64,000 nt of DNA, from assembly GCF_009870125.1 (NCBI RefSeq), contig NC_046683.1, positions 67,037,869 through 67,101,868 of the forward strand, given 5' to 3'. Positions 26,801 to 39,500 of this stretch are shown here, in pieces. The notes below the pieces were generated by a model. That model ran no database searches and had not been told where the DNA came from. It saw only the letters and a program-made list of their open reading frames with translations. Numbering within the stretch: position 1 is the first letter of the stretch; each line of letters starts with the position of its first letter. Both the position numbers and the translations under genes were made by a program. Source of the DNA: Drosophila pseudoobscura. Lineage: Eukaryota > Arthropoda > Insecta > Diptera > Drosophilidae.

Positions 26801-29800
26801 CTACCTGTGCTCCATCTGCCGCCAGGCGTCGATGAACACCTCCAATCCGGTGGCCAAGAACGAGTTCATTGTGTTGGCCAAACAGGTGGCCACCGCCACC
26901 TCAGATCTGGTGCAGGCCATCAAGGCCATTGAGGAGCAGCCACAGGGAGGAAGCCGCGAGCGTTTGGTGGAGCCCCTCCTGGAGGCCGTGAAGGCCGTCC
27001 GACAGTACGCCTCCAGTCCGGAGTTCATATCGATCCCAGCCAAGATATCGGCAGAGGGCCGGAAGGCCCAAGAGCCCGTCATCCAGGCGGGACGTGGGGT
27101 GATCGATGGCGTTGTGGAGATGGTCAAAGCAGCCAAGTCGCTGGCCCTCTCCCCGGATAATCCACCTGTTTGGCAGCAGCTCTCCATGCACTCGACGCCC
27201 GTGTCCGAGTCGGTCAAGCGGCTGGTGGACAACATCAGGGACAAGGCGCCCGGCCAGGCCCAGTGCGAGCAGGTGCTCCACACCCTGGGGACCTGTACCC
27301 GAGAGCTGGACAGCTGTGCGCTGGCCGTCAATGCCCAGGGCCTGAGCCAGCGACGGGACAACAATCTGCACGGCTTCAGCGGCCAGACCCTGAACTCTGC
27401 CGCCGAGCTGGTGGACAAACTGGAGCCCATTCGAGTGGCGGGCAAGAACAATGCCGAGCAGCTGGGCCATGCCGTCGGCGAGATATCGCGGTATGTGGTG
27501 CCCATGGTGAACGGGGCCATCGGTGCCTGCACCCACATCGTGCACAGCCAGCAGCAGATGTCGCTGATCAACCAGACGCGCTCCGTCGTGGAGAGTGCCA
27601 TTACGCTCGTGCAGTCGGCCAAGGACTCGGCCGGCAATCCCCGAGCCACCCATGCCCATCCGCGGCTGGACGAGGCCATCGACGGGACGCGGGAGGCCAT
27701 TCAGGAACTGCAGCAGACCGTGGAGAAGATCAACGCGGAGACAGGCATCGTCACGGGCCTCATGGAGCAGATCAACCGATCGATCACGCGGCTCACCGAC
27801 AAGCGGCAGTCGCTGCTGAATGCCTCCTACTCGGACACCTTTGTCGACTACCAGACACGCATGGTGGCCCGGGCCAAGGAGATCGCCAGCCTGGCCAACG
27901 AGATGAATGCCAAGAGCAGCGTGGAGCCGGCGGCCCTGCCCCAGCTGGCCATCGACATGACCCAGCACTATCAGCAGCTCACCCAGGACTCGGTGGGAGC
28001 GAGCACCACCACCAGTTCCCAGGACGTGGGCATGCGCATCCGCACCACTGTCATCGATCTGGGGCGCTCTGTCACCTCCATGATCCAGTCGTCCGCGGGC
28101 GGAGCACGTCCCAACGATGTGGGCGCCCAGAAGGACATTGCGCGCAATGCCCGCGAGGTCTCCGAGAAGGTGGCCCAGGTCCTGGCAGCCCTGCAGGCTG
28201 GCTCCCGCGGCACTCAGGCCTGCATCAATGCGGCCCACACCGTTTCGGGCATCATCGGGGATCTGGACACGACGATTATGTTCGCCACAGCGGGCACTCT
28301 GCACTCCGAGGGCGATGGCAGCTTCGCCGATCATCGGGAGCACATTCTTCAGACGGCCAAGGCTCTTGTCGAGGACACCAAGGTTCTAGTAACCGGCGCC
28401 GCAGGCAGTCAGGATCAGCTGGCCAGTGCCGCCCAGAATGCTGTGTCCACCATAAGTGAGTGTGACCTTTGACGGAGCATCCACTGTATACGATTTCCAC
28501 TAACTCTTCCTTTCTCTCTCTCTTTCATTCTGTGTCTGTGTCTCTGTCTCTATCTCTCTCTGTCCTGTGCAGCCCAACTGGCGGAAGCCGTGAAGCGTGG
28601 CGCCTGCTCTTTGGGCTCTTCCCAGCCCGATTCCCAGGTAATGGTAATCAATGCCGTCAAAGATGTGGCCTCTGCCCTCGGGGACTTGATCAACTGCACC
28701 AAACTGGCATCGGGCAAGTCCATCAGTGATCCCTCCATGCAGGATCTCAAGGAGAGCGCTAGGGTAAGTCCATCCAGCTTGTACTATCCTATCCCCTGTC
28801 TCTCTCTCTCTCTCTTTTACTCTTTTACTCTCTCTTACTCTTATTACCGTAGTCTTTACTTTAATCTCTTGCTAAAAAGCTTTCGTTGTTGTGGCTTTTA
28901 GTACATTTTAGTATGTATTGTTTTTTGATACTCGTTTCATACTCTCCCCCACTCACCACCCGACAAGCAAGTTGTAACTGACCCGAAATGAGGTTATGGT
29001 TTGTGTTTCTGTTACTTTTGGGTGGAGGGGTCAGACCGTTTGTGTTCAGGCAGTTTTAATTGTGCCTTTACAGGGCTGTGAACACTGTTGGGAGTGTACG
29101 CACCTGTTTCTGTAACACTGTAAATACTGTTAGGACTAGTTATACTATTGGAGGTCCACACCAAGCTCGTACCCAAGGGGGTACCCTTCGCGAGATCCCG
29201 GGTACGCCCTCGGCGCACACTGTAAGGAGTGTTTATAATCTATTTAAAAAGAGACTCAATACAGTTAGGAGGTGGAAACAGCTTATGAGAATTAATACTG
29301 TGGCCACACACGCACACTGGTCACACTGCTAAAGGTGCTTCCACATCTTTTCTGAATAGGGGTCACACTGCTAGGAGAAGATTGCGCTATCAAAAGGGAG
29401 GCCCCGAATTCCTCACACAAAATATAGACCATCTTTTACTGTTATACAAATATTCCTATGTATTTCTTCTATGCAAAATATTTAATTTAATTTATTTAAA
29501 CAAAAGCATACATAAATGTTGTTTTGTGGCACATTGAAACTCCAACATCAAAATGGCTTTGGCACACATATATCTTTCTGTATACCATGGAAAAAACCAA
29601 TATACTTGTACTTGTTCTTAATTGAGTAAATCCCGCTCTGCTGCTTCCTGCTGCCTCACCATCAATCCCGTGTATAATCCTCCCCCCACGCCTGAGCATA
29701 AATAAGTGTGTACACATCGTATAAATTATATTGCATATAGTAAGCAGTAAAAAGTGTTCCTTTCGCTGTTGCTGTTGCCTGCCGCTGCTGTGACTGACCA

Positions 29801-32800
29801 GAAAAGAGCGGCACACAAACGGGTGGATCAGTCGCCTGCAGTTGATTCCTGTTCCTGATTTGCTGTTCTCCCACTGCCACTGCCACTGCCTTCTACTTCC
29901 ACTTTTACTGTTACTTTTGTTACTGTTCTGCTGCTGCTACCGTGCCTACCCGTTTAACCCTGCTAGATGCCAGATGCTAGATGCTAGATGGTCTCAGCTC
30001 TGGTCCTTACCATATCTCACCTTCCAGGACTAAAGCCTTTGCTGCTCTCTGTCGCTGTTTCTTGAATGTTATTAATGTTGTATCAATGTTTAACACACAC
30101 ACACACACACGCACACAAACGCATTGCCTCTCTTGTCTAGCTACAGCATGAGGCAGATGCAACAAAAGCAGCGGGCGACACGGAATCCTTGTGTCTCACC
30201 CTTGTGCCTCACTCCTGTCGGCCCTAACACTTGCAACCCTGGTCTGCTCTGCTCTGCTCTACTCTACTCTACGCTGTGCTCTTTGCCACCGGCTCTTCTG
30301 CATGGATACGCTGCGCTCTTCCAACCACCCACCACCAACCCCACAACCCGCAACCCAAACCCAACCACCCCCCACAATCCGATCCAATTCAATGCCACCC
30401 ACCATTTCCTGGACACCTTCCACCTCTCACACACTTCCCACATTCTGTACAAAACGAACATCCATAAATTGTTGTATTTTGTTTCATTTTGCTAATTCGT
30501 TGTGCCTTCGACGTCTCTGCTCTTCTTTTTTCCCCACAAAAAACAAAAAACAATAAACAAAAAAAAAACAAAACAAAAACAAAAAAATCTCATGATCTGT
30601 ACAAAAATGCAATTGCAAAAATCGAATTCAAAACCGCTCCACACGCTCCTCCTTCTCTTCATGCGCTGCGCTCGCTGTGGAAATAAAAACAAATCAAATC
30701 AAATCCGATATAAAACCAAACCAAACCAAACCAAACACAACAAAAATCGTCCATCCATATCCATATACTCGTTATATGCATCTGTATATGTACAATCACG
30801 CACTCCGAGCAGACGCTTCAAGATGTTTGCCAGTCAGCCGCTGCCCCCACGAGTCATTCAGACACTAACCCATCCACACGCGACATGCGACCCCCCCATC
30901 ATCAGCAGCAGGCGCAGCAGCAGCAGTCCCCACATCAGCAGGCGGCAATGGAGGTCATTTAGAGACGCACGGGACGGGGGTCGCTTGGTCTGAAAAGGCG
31001 GGAAATATAACATTAATTCTTAATCCATTGCACAAATGAAACATTATTTTCACACACGAGCAACACACTTCAAATTGTAAGAGAACTTTTAAGTGCTAGG
31101 CAGGAGTATTGTACTCTAACATTGTACAACACTGCAAAAGGGTACAGTGCTCTAGATGAACGAGGTACAGTTGCCTCCAGGACATAGGGGAGTAGAATAG
31201 AGTGCAAAAGTTCTGCCCCTGGAGTGGCCCTATCTAGCGCCTAAAAGTTCCCATTTACCCCAATCAAATGTCAAATAATTCTTACTTCTTATTCGAATTC
31301 AAATAAAACAACTATTGGAACATCATTTAAACATACTATTACTCGTATAACGCGTATTACTCGTATATTTTAATTTGTATTTCTATTGATTTATTGATTG
31401 ATTGATTGATTAATTGATTATTTGATTTGTAATAGTGCCAAAGCCATCGTAGTAGTTTATTGTAGTATTGTACTGCAGTAGATCATTGTTAGAGAGTAGC
31501 TCGTAGTCCTGCCATATTTATACATAAGTAGAACAACTATCTCTGTCTCTCTTGACCACTTCCCCCATCTGTTAATTAACCAAAAACATTAATCACAAAC
31601 ATTTTACTCGAACTTACACTCGAAATCCAATTAGGTGATGGTGTTGAACGTTTCCTCGCTGCTGAAGACCGTCAAGGCTGTGGAGGATGAGCACACGCGC
31701 GGCACACGTGCCATGGAGGCCACCGTCGAGGCCATTTCCCAGGAGATACGCGTAAGTTTAGCGGCGAATTTCCCACTTGCCCATGAAACAGCTTCTCACT
31801 TTTCTGTCTCCTGTCCTGTCTGCAGGCCATGCAAGCACCCCCGCCAGTGGGCAGCACCCAGGTGGGACCCGAGGATCTAATTCGTGTGACCATGAACGTG
31901 ACGGCCGCCACTGCCAAGGCTGTGGCTGCTGGAGCTTCCAATCTGCAGGCGGACATTGTGTCCGCAGCCAATCTGGGCAGACGGGCCATCTCCGACATGC
32001 TGATTGTATGTCGCTCCGTGGCCTGGAACTGTGCCGAGACGGAGGAGTTGCGTGTCCGCACGCTCGAGGCGGGCACATCTGTGGGCGAGTCGTACAGGGA
32101 TCTGCTGAACGGCATCCTCCACAATTGCAGTGCCGACGATCGCATGCACTTATCGCGACGCGTGGCTAAGTGCGTCACAGATCTGGTGGCCATGGCCAGG
32201 CTGTTGAAGGGCTCCGACTGGATCGATCCCGAAGACCCCACAGTCATAGCCGAGAACGAGCTGTTGGGTGCCGCCGCCTCCATCGATGCTGCGGCCAAGA
32301 AGTTGGCCTCGCTGCGACCACGTCGACAGGCCGATGTGAAGGTGGGTGGTTCTCCCTTAATGGAATACCAATTCGAAATATAATAATATTATTTGTAATA
32401 ACGTTAATGCTCATGTTAATGTTAATGTTAATGTACGGTGAATGTGAAAAACTAACGATCGAAACTCATTCTAGTGTTTAAGCGGTGCTTGATTTATCCC
32501 GAAACGTAACTCTTAACTAGTTAACCCTAACTCTCATCTGCCCACAAACCAACCCAACGAACTAATTGGGGATTCCAGTGAGATATGTTTGATATTCTTG
32601 GTTGTTACATTCAAGAGTTCACCCAGGAATCAAACATATTATTACTGTGATACCCGGAAATCTACTAAACCCCCAAACCCCCAAGCTCCCAAGCCCCCGA
32701 GGCCTGAACTAAACCCCCAACTAAAAAATGGTGTTTGATATTATGACCTTACCCTTTGTTACCCTTCGTCATGAGAGCACAAACATTAATCTTCCCATCG

Positions 32801-34708
32801 TTGGCTTCTCTTCTACCCCGACAGATCGAACTGGACGAGAACATGAAGTTCGATGAGATGATCCTGGAGGCTGCCAAGGGCATCATGGCTGCCTCCGCGG
32901 CCTTGGTGCGGGCAGCGAATGCTGCCCAGCGTGAGCTGATTGACCAGGGCAAAGTGGCGCGCCGTCCACTCACCAGCTCCGACGATGGCCAGTGGTCGGA
33001 GGGTCTCATCTCGGCCGCTCGTCTGGTGGCTGCTGCCACACACAGTTTGGTAGAGGCCGCCCAAAATCTGGTGCGCGGTGTGGGCACCGAGGAGATGCTC
33101 ATATCCACGGCAAAGCAGGTGGCTGCCTCCACGGCCCAACTGCTGATTGCCTGCAAGGTGAAGTCCAATCCCAATTCGGAGGCCGGACGCCGTCTGCAGG
33201 CGGCTGGCAATGCGGTCATCAAGTCCACCGACAACCTGGTGCATGCCGCCCAACAGGGCCTGGAGGCGGAGGAGGAGCACTCGCTGAAGATCAACACATC
33301 GATGGTGGATGGCATGGCGCAGGAGATCAACGCCCGCTCCGCCGTTCTGCGCAAGGAGAAGGAGCTGGAGGAGGCGCGCCAGCGGCTGAAGCATGTCCGA
33401 CAGGCGCAACGATACGCCAAGAATCCCCAAGGCTTCACCACCGACGAGAGTGACACGGAGTACGCCTACGGGACGCTCAACAAGAGCCAGAACAATGTAT
33501 GACAAAAGCTCCATTACCTACAACCATGTTAGACTTTGTTTTTAGTTGATTGATGACTGCACCAGTGATTAAGATTGGCATTGAGATTGATGACGAAATT
33601 GAGGCACAATTTATGTTTATTTCTAATTAGTAGTCGGTGGCGTGGGGCTCTAATTGGTCGAAAATCTAACACGTAACCTATTTAACCAACCGTATTTCTC
33701 TCTTTCTCTCTCTCCTCTAACCCGTAACCCTAACAGACTCTGGGTCGCAGCGGCTACTATGCGTCTGGGGAGATTCCCAGTTCGCCGAGCTACTTCTCTG
33801 GCGGCGGCGGCAGCAGCAGTCAGCAGAAGCATCATTACAACTATGCCAGTCCGCAGCCGCAGCACTTCCACCATCCGGGAGCCGTGTCTCCGCCGCCCGC
33901 CAACTACCCGGGAATGGACGATCACGATACCATTGGAGACTTTCCACCACCACCGCCGCCGCTGTCGACGACCATTTCTAACATGCAAACCGCCACTTCG
34001 GGTCACAGCTTCCGCCCTAATCCCAAGCTAACAGCCAATGCAGTGCCGCGCCCCTACCCAGGCAGTCCTGGCGGCAGCAACGGCCTATCATCCGCACCCA
34101 CTGGCGTCGGCCTCACACCCACTAATGCCAACTACCAGCATAGCTTTGAATCGTCCAGCACTAAAACGCAAAACTCATCCTCCTCCGCTGCTGCTCCTGC
34201 TCCGGCTGCGGCTCCGGCTCCTCCGGCTGTGCCACAGAAACCGCAAGTGAATCGCAATCTGGAGGCATGCGTGCAGGACCTGCATGACAAAACCTTTGGC
34301 CAGGGCGGCGTGGTACAGCTAACGGGCGGAAATGGCTATCCCGGTCAGAGCTACGAGGGTTACACGTCAAGGTAGGTCCTAAGCGGGATAATATCCTCAA
34401 TACCTATACTAATCCTGGTTTACTGTACTGCTAGATACGAGACGCGCAACTTTGATAAGTCGGCCAACAGCAACAACACCACCAGCAGCAGCGAACAACA
34501 ACAACAGCAGGCGCTGGTGAAGCCCCTAGAATCGAGCTTCTCCCAGATGACGCTCAACACAGATGGCGGCAAGATCAGCATTGTCGACCAAGGCTCGGAG
34601 CGACTCACCTCGATGACACAGCGCGTGATGGAGCGCAAATCGTTCACAACAACAACGGAATCCCGCTCTGAGACGAAGACGGAGAAGCACAGTTTTCGAT
34701 TGGAATGA
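20816..34708 (+). CDS. rhea: Talin (rhea), 15 coding exons, 2,865 aa
   Basis: Talin is the cytoplasmic linker that binds and activates beta-integrin tails and couples them to actin and vinculin at muscle attachments and epithelial adhesions. Exons: 20816-20951, 21014-21412, 21497-21688, 21752-21830, 21893-22396, 22462-22550, 23209-23297, 23693-23809, 23868-28455, 28573-28763, 31635-31751, 31826-32341, 32825-33496, 33737-34371, 34435-34708. All junctions are GT-AG and in phase. The start is MSTLSLRI, the conserved talin F0 start. FERM F0-F3 covers about residues 1-400, with the F3 integrin-binding strand RRWGASPNTF. An alanine-rich helical rod follows, mostly in the 4.6-kb exon. The I/LWEQ (THATCH) actin-binding domain and dimerisation helix end near residue 2,563. 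The final 300 residues are a Gly/Ser/Pro/Gln-rich tail beyond the vertebrate talin end. Total length is close to fly talin (about 2,836 aa as I recall). Confidence 0.97.
29040..29400. repeat. degenerate ACACTGTTAGGAGTG repeats in rhea intron 10
   Basis: Related words occur about seven times in 300 bases: AACACTGTTGGGAGTGT, AATACTGTTAGGAC, CACACTGTAAGGAGTGT, AATACAGTTAGGAGG, CACACTGCTAAAGG and CACACTGCTAGGAG. A perfect inverted repeat CGTACCC/GGGTACG sits at 29168-29174 and 29200-29206. Two words read GGTCACACTG, like Ohler motif 1. The origin is unknown: a decayed element or a regulatory block. Confidence 0.5.
30093..30118. repeat. AC dinucleotide repeat
   Basis: An AC run in rhea intron 10 lies just ahead of the pyrimidine tract of a candidate cryptic acceptor at 30,140. 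Confidence 0.85.
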
Positions 34709-35434
34709 GTTGGCAGGGCCCGTGTTCCGTGCAGTGTTCTAGTAGTTGCTTAAGTAAATGTTTTCTCGCCTGGCGCCATGTCATTGTTTGCCAAAAGTGC
34801 TTTTAACATTTACATCCACATACACATACTAATAGGAATAATGTAATTTTAATTGTATTTAGCCACTAGCGAAACTACATCTATGCACTATCTACCCATA
34901 CCATATATAATCGGCCTAATATTAACACTTTAATATCGCTATCCGACTATTTGACTTTCTATGTATACCTTCGGGCATCTGTTGTCAACGTGTTTATCTG
35001 CCAATTAATTGCCAATATATACGATAATGCAAACGAAATTAGGTCAGTTCAAATGAGTTCAGGCAAAACATGTTCAAAATTCAAAACGAAACCACATCTA
35101 ACCCTTAATATAGCCCGTAATATTTACAACTTTGGTTCTGTTCTACACTTTGTTGTTATTTCAATGCAATTTATTACTGTGCACTAAACATGGTTTCTTT
35201 TACTGCCTGACGTAAGGAAAAGCCGCGTGTTCTTCAACCCAATGGAGCACTAAAAATACAATATGTAGTCGTGAAAGATCCATGCAAGCCACTTTCTGTG
35301 TTCTGCAGTTGTGAATTCTATTCGTTGTAATCATATTTTTTTGATTTCCCCTTGTATATACGTACATGTGCGAGTCGTGTATGCAGTGGCATAAAATATG
35401 TGTATTTTTTTATTGTGTATTTTTTTTGTAAATT

Positions 35435-35440
35435 AATAAA
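35435..35440 (+). terminator. rhea polyadenylation signal
   Basis: AATAAA lies about 730 bases after the rhea stop, directly followed by a second AATAAAA-like word. It gives rhea a 3' UTR of roughly 750 bases. No other ORF is convincing between 34,709 and here. Confidence 0.65.
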
Positions 35441-36038
35441 ATAAAAATCATTATCTTAACAATATCAAACATCGGACTCTGGACTCTCTGTGTCGCCGAG
35501 ATATAACGTAAAGAAAACAATGAACTTGAATTATCCTTGATCCTTGAGAAGGACTATCAAATCAAGGATTTGATTCCGTGGTCACAAGAAGCCGTGGCAC
35601 GCCAGGATCGGCAAGAAAAGACGGAGTTCCCGTTTCTTGAAACACAAAAATTGTTATACAACAGAAACTCTCAACTCGCGACGGATTTTCCGACCTAGGA
35701 TACCAGGCAAACAGAAAGTACCACCAAATTGAAAGTGGTTGTTGTTTCTGTGATAGGAGTAACAAGGACCAGGGGTTTTTCAATAGTTTTCTTCATCAAA
35801 ATTTAACTAATTATAAATAAATAAAAAAGTGGAATAGATTTGTTTCTTAAACCTAACAACAACGAGATCTATCTAGAGTTGCATAGCCCGCGTAGCCCCT
35901 CCCATGGTTTCCATAGTCAAAGTCCTTGTCTTCGATGGCCAGGTCGAAGGATGACGATGGCTTGTTATGTTCGGATCCTCCAAGGGGTGCGCTTCTGTCC
36001 TGCAGGGACAGACAACTTATTGCCAACCAAATTTTTTT

Positions 36039-36316
36039 TATACCCGATACTAAAAAAGAGTACATTAGATATATTCGATTTTTGGTGTAAATGGATGTGT
36101 GTAACACCCAGAAGAAAGCGTTTCCGACCCCATGAAGTATATATATTCTTGGTCAGCATCAATAGCCGAGTCGATTGACCCATGTCTGCCAGTCCGTACG
36201 TTTTCTCTGACGCCTAGTTTAAAAAAATTTAAGAATTTGGTGTACATCGGATCAATATAGCCAGCCGTCTTCAACGCGCTGACTCTCTCTCTCTCTCTCT
36301 CTCTTAACTGGGTATA
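36039..36316. repeat. dispersed repeat fragment, DINE-1/INE-1-like in style
   Basis: The stretch begins TATACCCGATACT and ends CTGGGTATA. In between are AGTATATATATTCTTGGTCA, GCATCAATAGCCGAGTCGAT and CCATGTCTGCC. I remember these words as a common dispersed repeat of Drosophila genomes that is frequent in obscura-group intergenic DNA. A CT run (36283-36304) sits near its right end. No transposase ORF is present. The family name is from memory and uncertain; that it is a dispersed repeat is more secure. It lies between the 3' ends of rhea and RecQ4. Confidence 0.5.
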
Positions 36317-36446
36317 AATGTAAAACCGCGGCTCACAATGTTCCCGATCGTTTCTGTTTTCTATTCCCAGCTTGCATCAATATATATGTATAAGGGTATA
36401 TAAATAATGATTGGCAAAAAGCAACAAGTATTTCTACATATTTTAG

Positions 36447-36452
36447 TTTATT
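36447..36452 (-). terminator. RecQ4 polyadenylation signal
   Basis: AATAAA on the minus strand, about 110 bases past the RecQ4 stop. It is the first such signal downstream. Confidence 0.55.
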
Positions 36453-36561
36453 TGAACAGACTTAAAAATTCCGCTTAGCCTTACAGAACAGGATCAACCA
36501 TATCAAACTATTCTTAAAAGGAACAAAGGTCTGCTTCGGCGCCGACAATGAAAATTTTGAC

Positions 36562-39500
36562 TCAAGTCCGCCGTTTGATAATCTCTTGATTGGCCAACTG
36601 GAGAATACGATTGAAGTCGACTTTCATGTGGGCGCGCCAGAACTTGCAACGTCCCCACATGACGGCCGGGTAATTTGGACTCGTGATGCCATGGAATATG
36701 CGGGCAATGTTTCGTCCAGTGAATGTGTTGTCGGGGTACATGTTGATCAGGGAATGAACATCATCAACGATGCTTTCATCCGGCACATTGCTGGGCTGTA
36801 ATGAATATTGTATGTAATAATTCAGGAGTTTGCCCTAGGAAGATATGCATTTTCCTTACCTCGATTTCCAGTTCAAGATCCTGCGGATAGTCGTTGAGGA
36901 AGTAATTCCTCACAATGGCCTTCAGTTGTGTGCATCGGTCCTGGGGAAAGTCCGCACTACAGCAGTGGTGACACGAACTGTAGGCTACGGCAGCCAGGCC
37001 ATGGGCTACGTACTGCAGCTGAATCAGCTGTGTCTTCTCCTGCTTGACGGAGCGCGTATAGAGCGTATCCAGTGCATTATCAATCTCCGTTTCGGTGAAG
37101 TCACCGGGCACCTTAATGCGGAAGCCCAAATCATAGAAACTGACAGTGATGGGCGAACGCTTTGGATATCCACCAACTGCCAAAAGGGATGGGAGAGAAT
37201 GATAGAAAGCTTTCACATTTAATCCACACTGTTATTCTTACCTTTTATCCATTCCAGGTCCTTCAGCTGGTACTTGACCACACCGCTGTTCCACCCAATG
37301 CCGGCGGCAATATCCGTCACCGAAAACTCGATGATATTCGAGTCATCCTTGAAGGTCTTGCCCTTAATCTGCAGGGCAATGGCCATGGCCAGTGGCGGAC
37401 ACTCTTTGGCAGCATGCCTGCCAAAGGGGAGAATATAGAGGATTTCTTTCACTTCAAGATTGACACACACTTACTTTAAATACTTTGGGCCGCCGTAGGA
37501 GATCACCTTGGCCATGATATACGCTGAGCTGAGGACATTTATGCACCAGCGCGGCTCAAGTTCCATGTAGCAGAGCAGCGTTGATATATTCTCGGCGGGA
37601 ATGTCCAGAGCTTCAACGGTCTTCTCCACAGAGAAGCCAATCTCATGCCCAGGACAGATGTGGTACCGTGTTCCGTCTGCTTCTATAGCTGCGGCTTGCG
37701 GTTCTGTTCCTTTCGGCAATTGCTTCTCACAGCTGCAGGGTACAAAGATCTTTTGCAGCAGCTTCCTTATCACATGGCGATCAATGGAATTGGCGTACAC
37801 ATGACGCCGCAGCTCGCCCTGGTCGCCGCCCCTCGCGTCCAGAAAGAGATGGCAGTGGGCATGCAAGCCATCGCGACCAGCGCGTCCGATCTCCTGCACA
37901 TAACTTTCGAAATTGCGCGGCATATTGTAGTGGATAACAGCCCGAATGTCCGGCTTATTGATGCCCATGCCAAAGGCAATGGTGGCCACCACAATGCGCA
38001 GCTCATTCCCCATAAAGGCCTTCTGGATGGTGCGGCGCCGCGAGGCGGGCATTCCCGCATGGTACGGCTCGGCCTGCCAGTTCACACGCTTGCGCTTCTT
38101 CCCCTGTTCCTGGGCTCCATCTGGTTTCCTGCGATCCTGCACACAGGTGCGTATGAAACCGGCAATCCGCTCACACTCATCACGACGCGTGCAGTAGATG
38201 ATGATCGACTGGCAGGACTCGAATCTGAAAGGAAGTCCAAGGGTTGGCTCGTAGTGTTTAGATGATGGATAATCGATTGAATACCTCTCACTGTTGAGCA
38301 GTTGCAGCAGTGCCGCATCGCGATTTTCATCCTTGGACACGGACAGGACCAGATTATCTGGCAAGGGAGTGTCACTAATGATGCCCCGCTCCCCATCCGT
38401 GATGCCCAAGTGATTGATGATGCTCACCCTCGTGGGCAGCGTGGCCGTCGCTGTGAGACCCAACACTGTCTGCACGCCAAGATTCTTCTTCAAGACCTTG
38501 CAGATCATCAGGTAGCTGGGTCGAAAATTATGGCTCCACTGGGACACGCAATGTGCCTCGTCGATGCACGCAAAGGCAATGGGCGGCAGCTTACGCAGAA
38601 TGGCCCCAAACCCTGTGGCACGCTCCCCCGACACAACGGCCTCGGGCGACACCAGGAGAATATCAATCTCCCCGTTGGCAATCATCTCCTGCACCTTGAT
38701 GCGCTGCTGGGGCGTCTGGTTGGTGTGCAGGCAGTGCGCGCGAAGAAACTGCGGCACCCCCGTCACCTGATCCTCCATCAGCGACACCAGCGGCGAGATG
38801 ACCAGCGTGATGGCACCCCTCTGCCGATTGTACAAATACGCGGGCAATTGGTAGCACAACGACTTGCCACTGCCAGTGCTTAGGGTGACCAAAGAGGAGA
38901 GTCCAGAGAGTGTGCGCATAACGGCACGATCCTGACCTAAGAATCATGATCAATGAAATAGGCATGAAATGATTGATTGCTCCACCATAGCTTACCTTTA
39001 CGAAAGTTGCTGTGACCAAACATGTGTAGGGCCTCCAGTACCTCTGGTGTTGCAGCCTGAACACTGCCGTCGGGCAGAAGATCATACAGTGGCTGCACTC
39101 CTCCATGCTTGCTTCGACTGGAGCCCCCAGTCGTCGAAGTGGAGGCGCCATCCAGGCCAGCCTGTTTGAGGAACTCTTCGGGTATCTTGTGCCCCACGTA
39201 GGTCTTAATGGGTGAGATCGGAGCCTCAGCCTGCGAAGCTTCCACAGCAGCATCTAAGGCCTCAAAATCAATATCCGGATCATCGCTCGACCAGTCTGGC
39301 TCTGGTCGAGGCTGCCTCTCCCCATCGCTGTGGCTCTCCTCACTCTGATCCGAGTCCTCCATCTCGTCTATTTGTAGAATGGCCGCATTGGCCGCGTGGG
39401 GCAGTCGCTCAATGTTGCGACTGTGGGCCACCAGGGCGCCCTGCGAGGCCATTTCCTGGGCCTCGGCCAGCGTGGGAAACGGCGAGGGATCCTCTTCCAA

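Noticed and set aside
26901-28343. 480-codon minus-strand ORF opposite the large rhea exon
   Set aside because: It is the antisense shadow of GC-rich, codon-biased talin sequence; it has no family resemblance and talin codes in the + frame throughout.
27170-28459. 429-codon + strand ORF in another frame of rhea
   Set aside because: Frame-shifted shadow with Gly/His/Arg-rich composition typical of out-of-frame GC-biased coding DNA.
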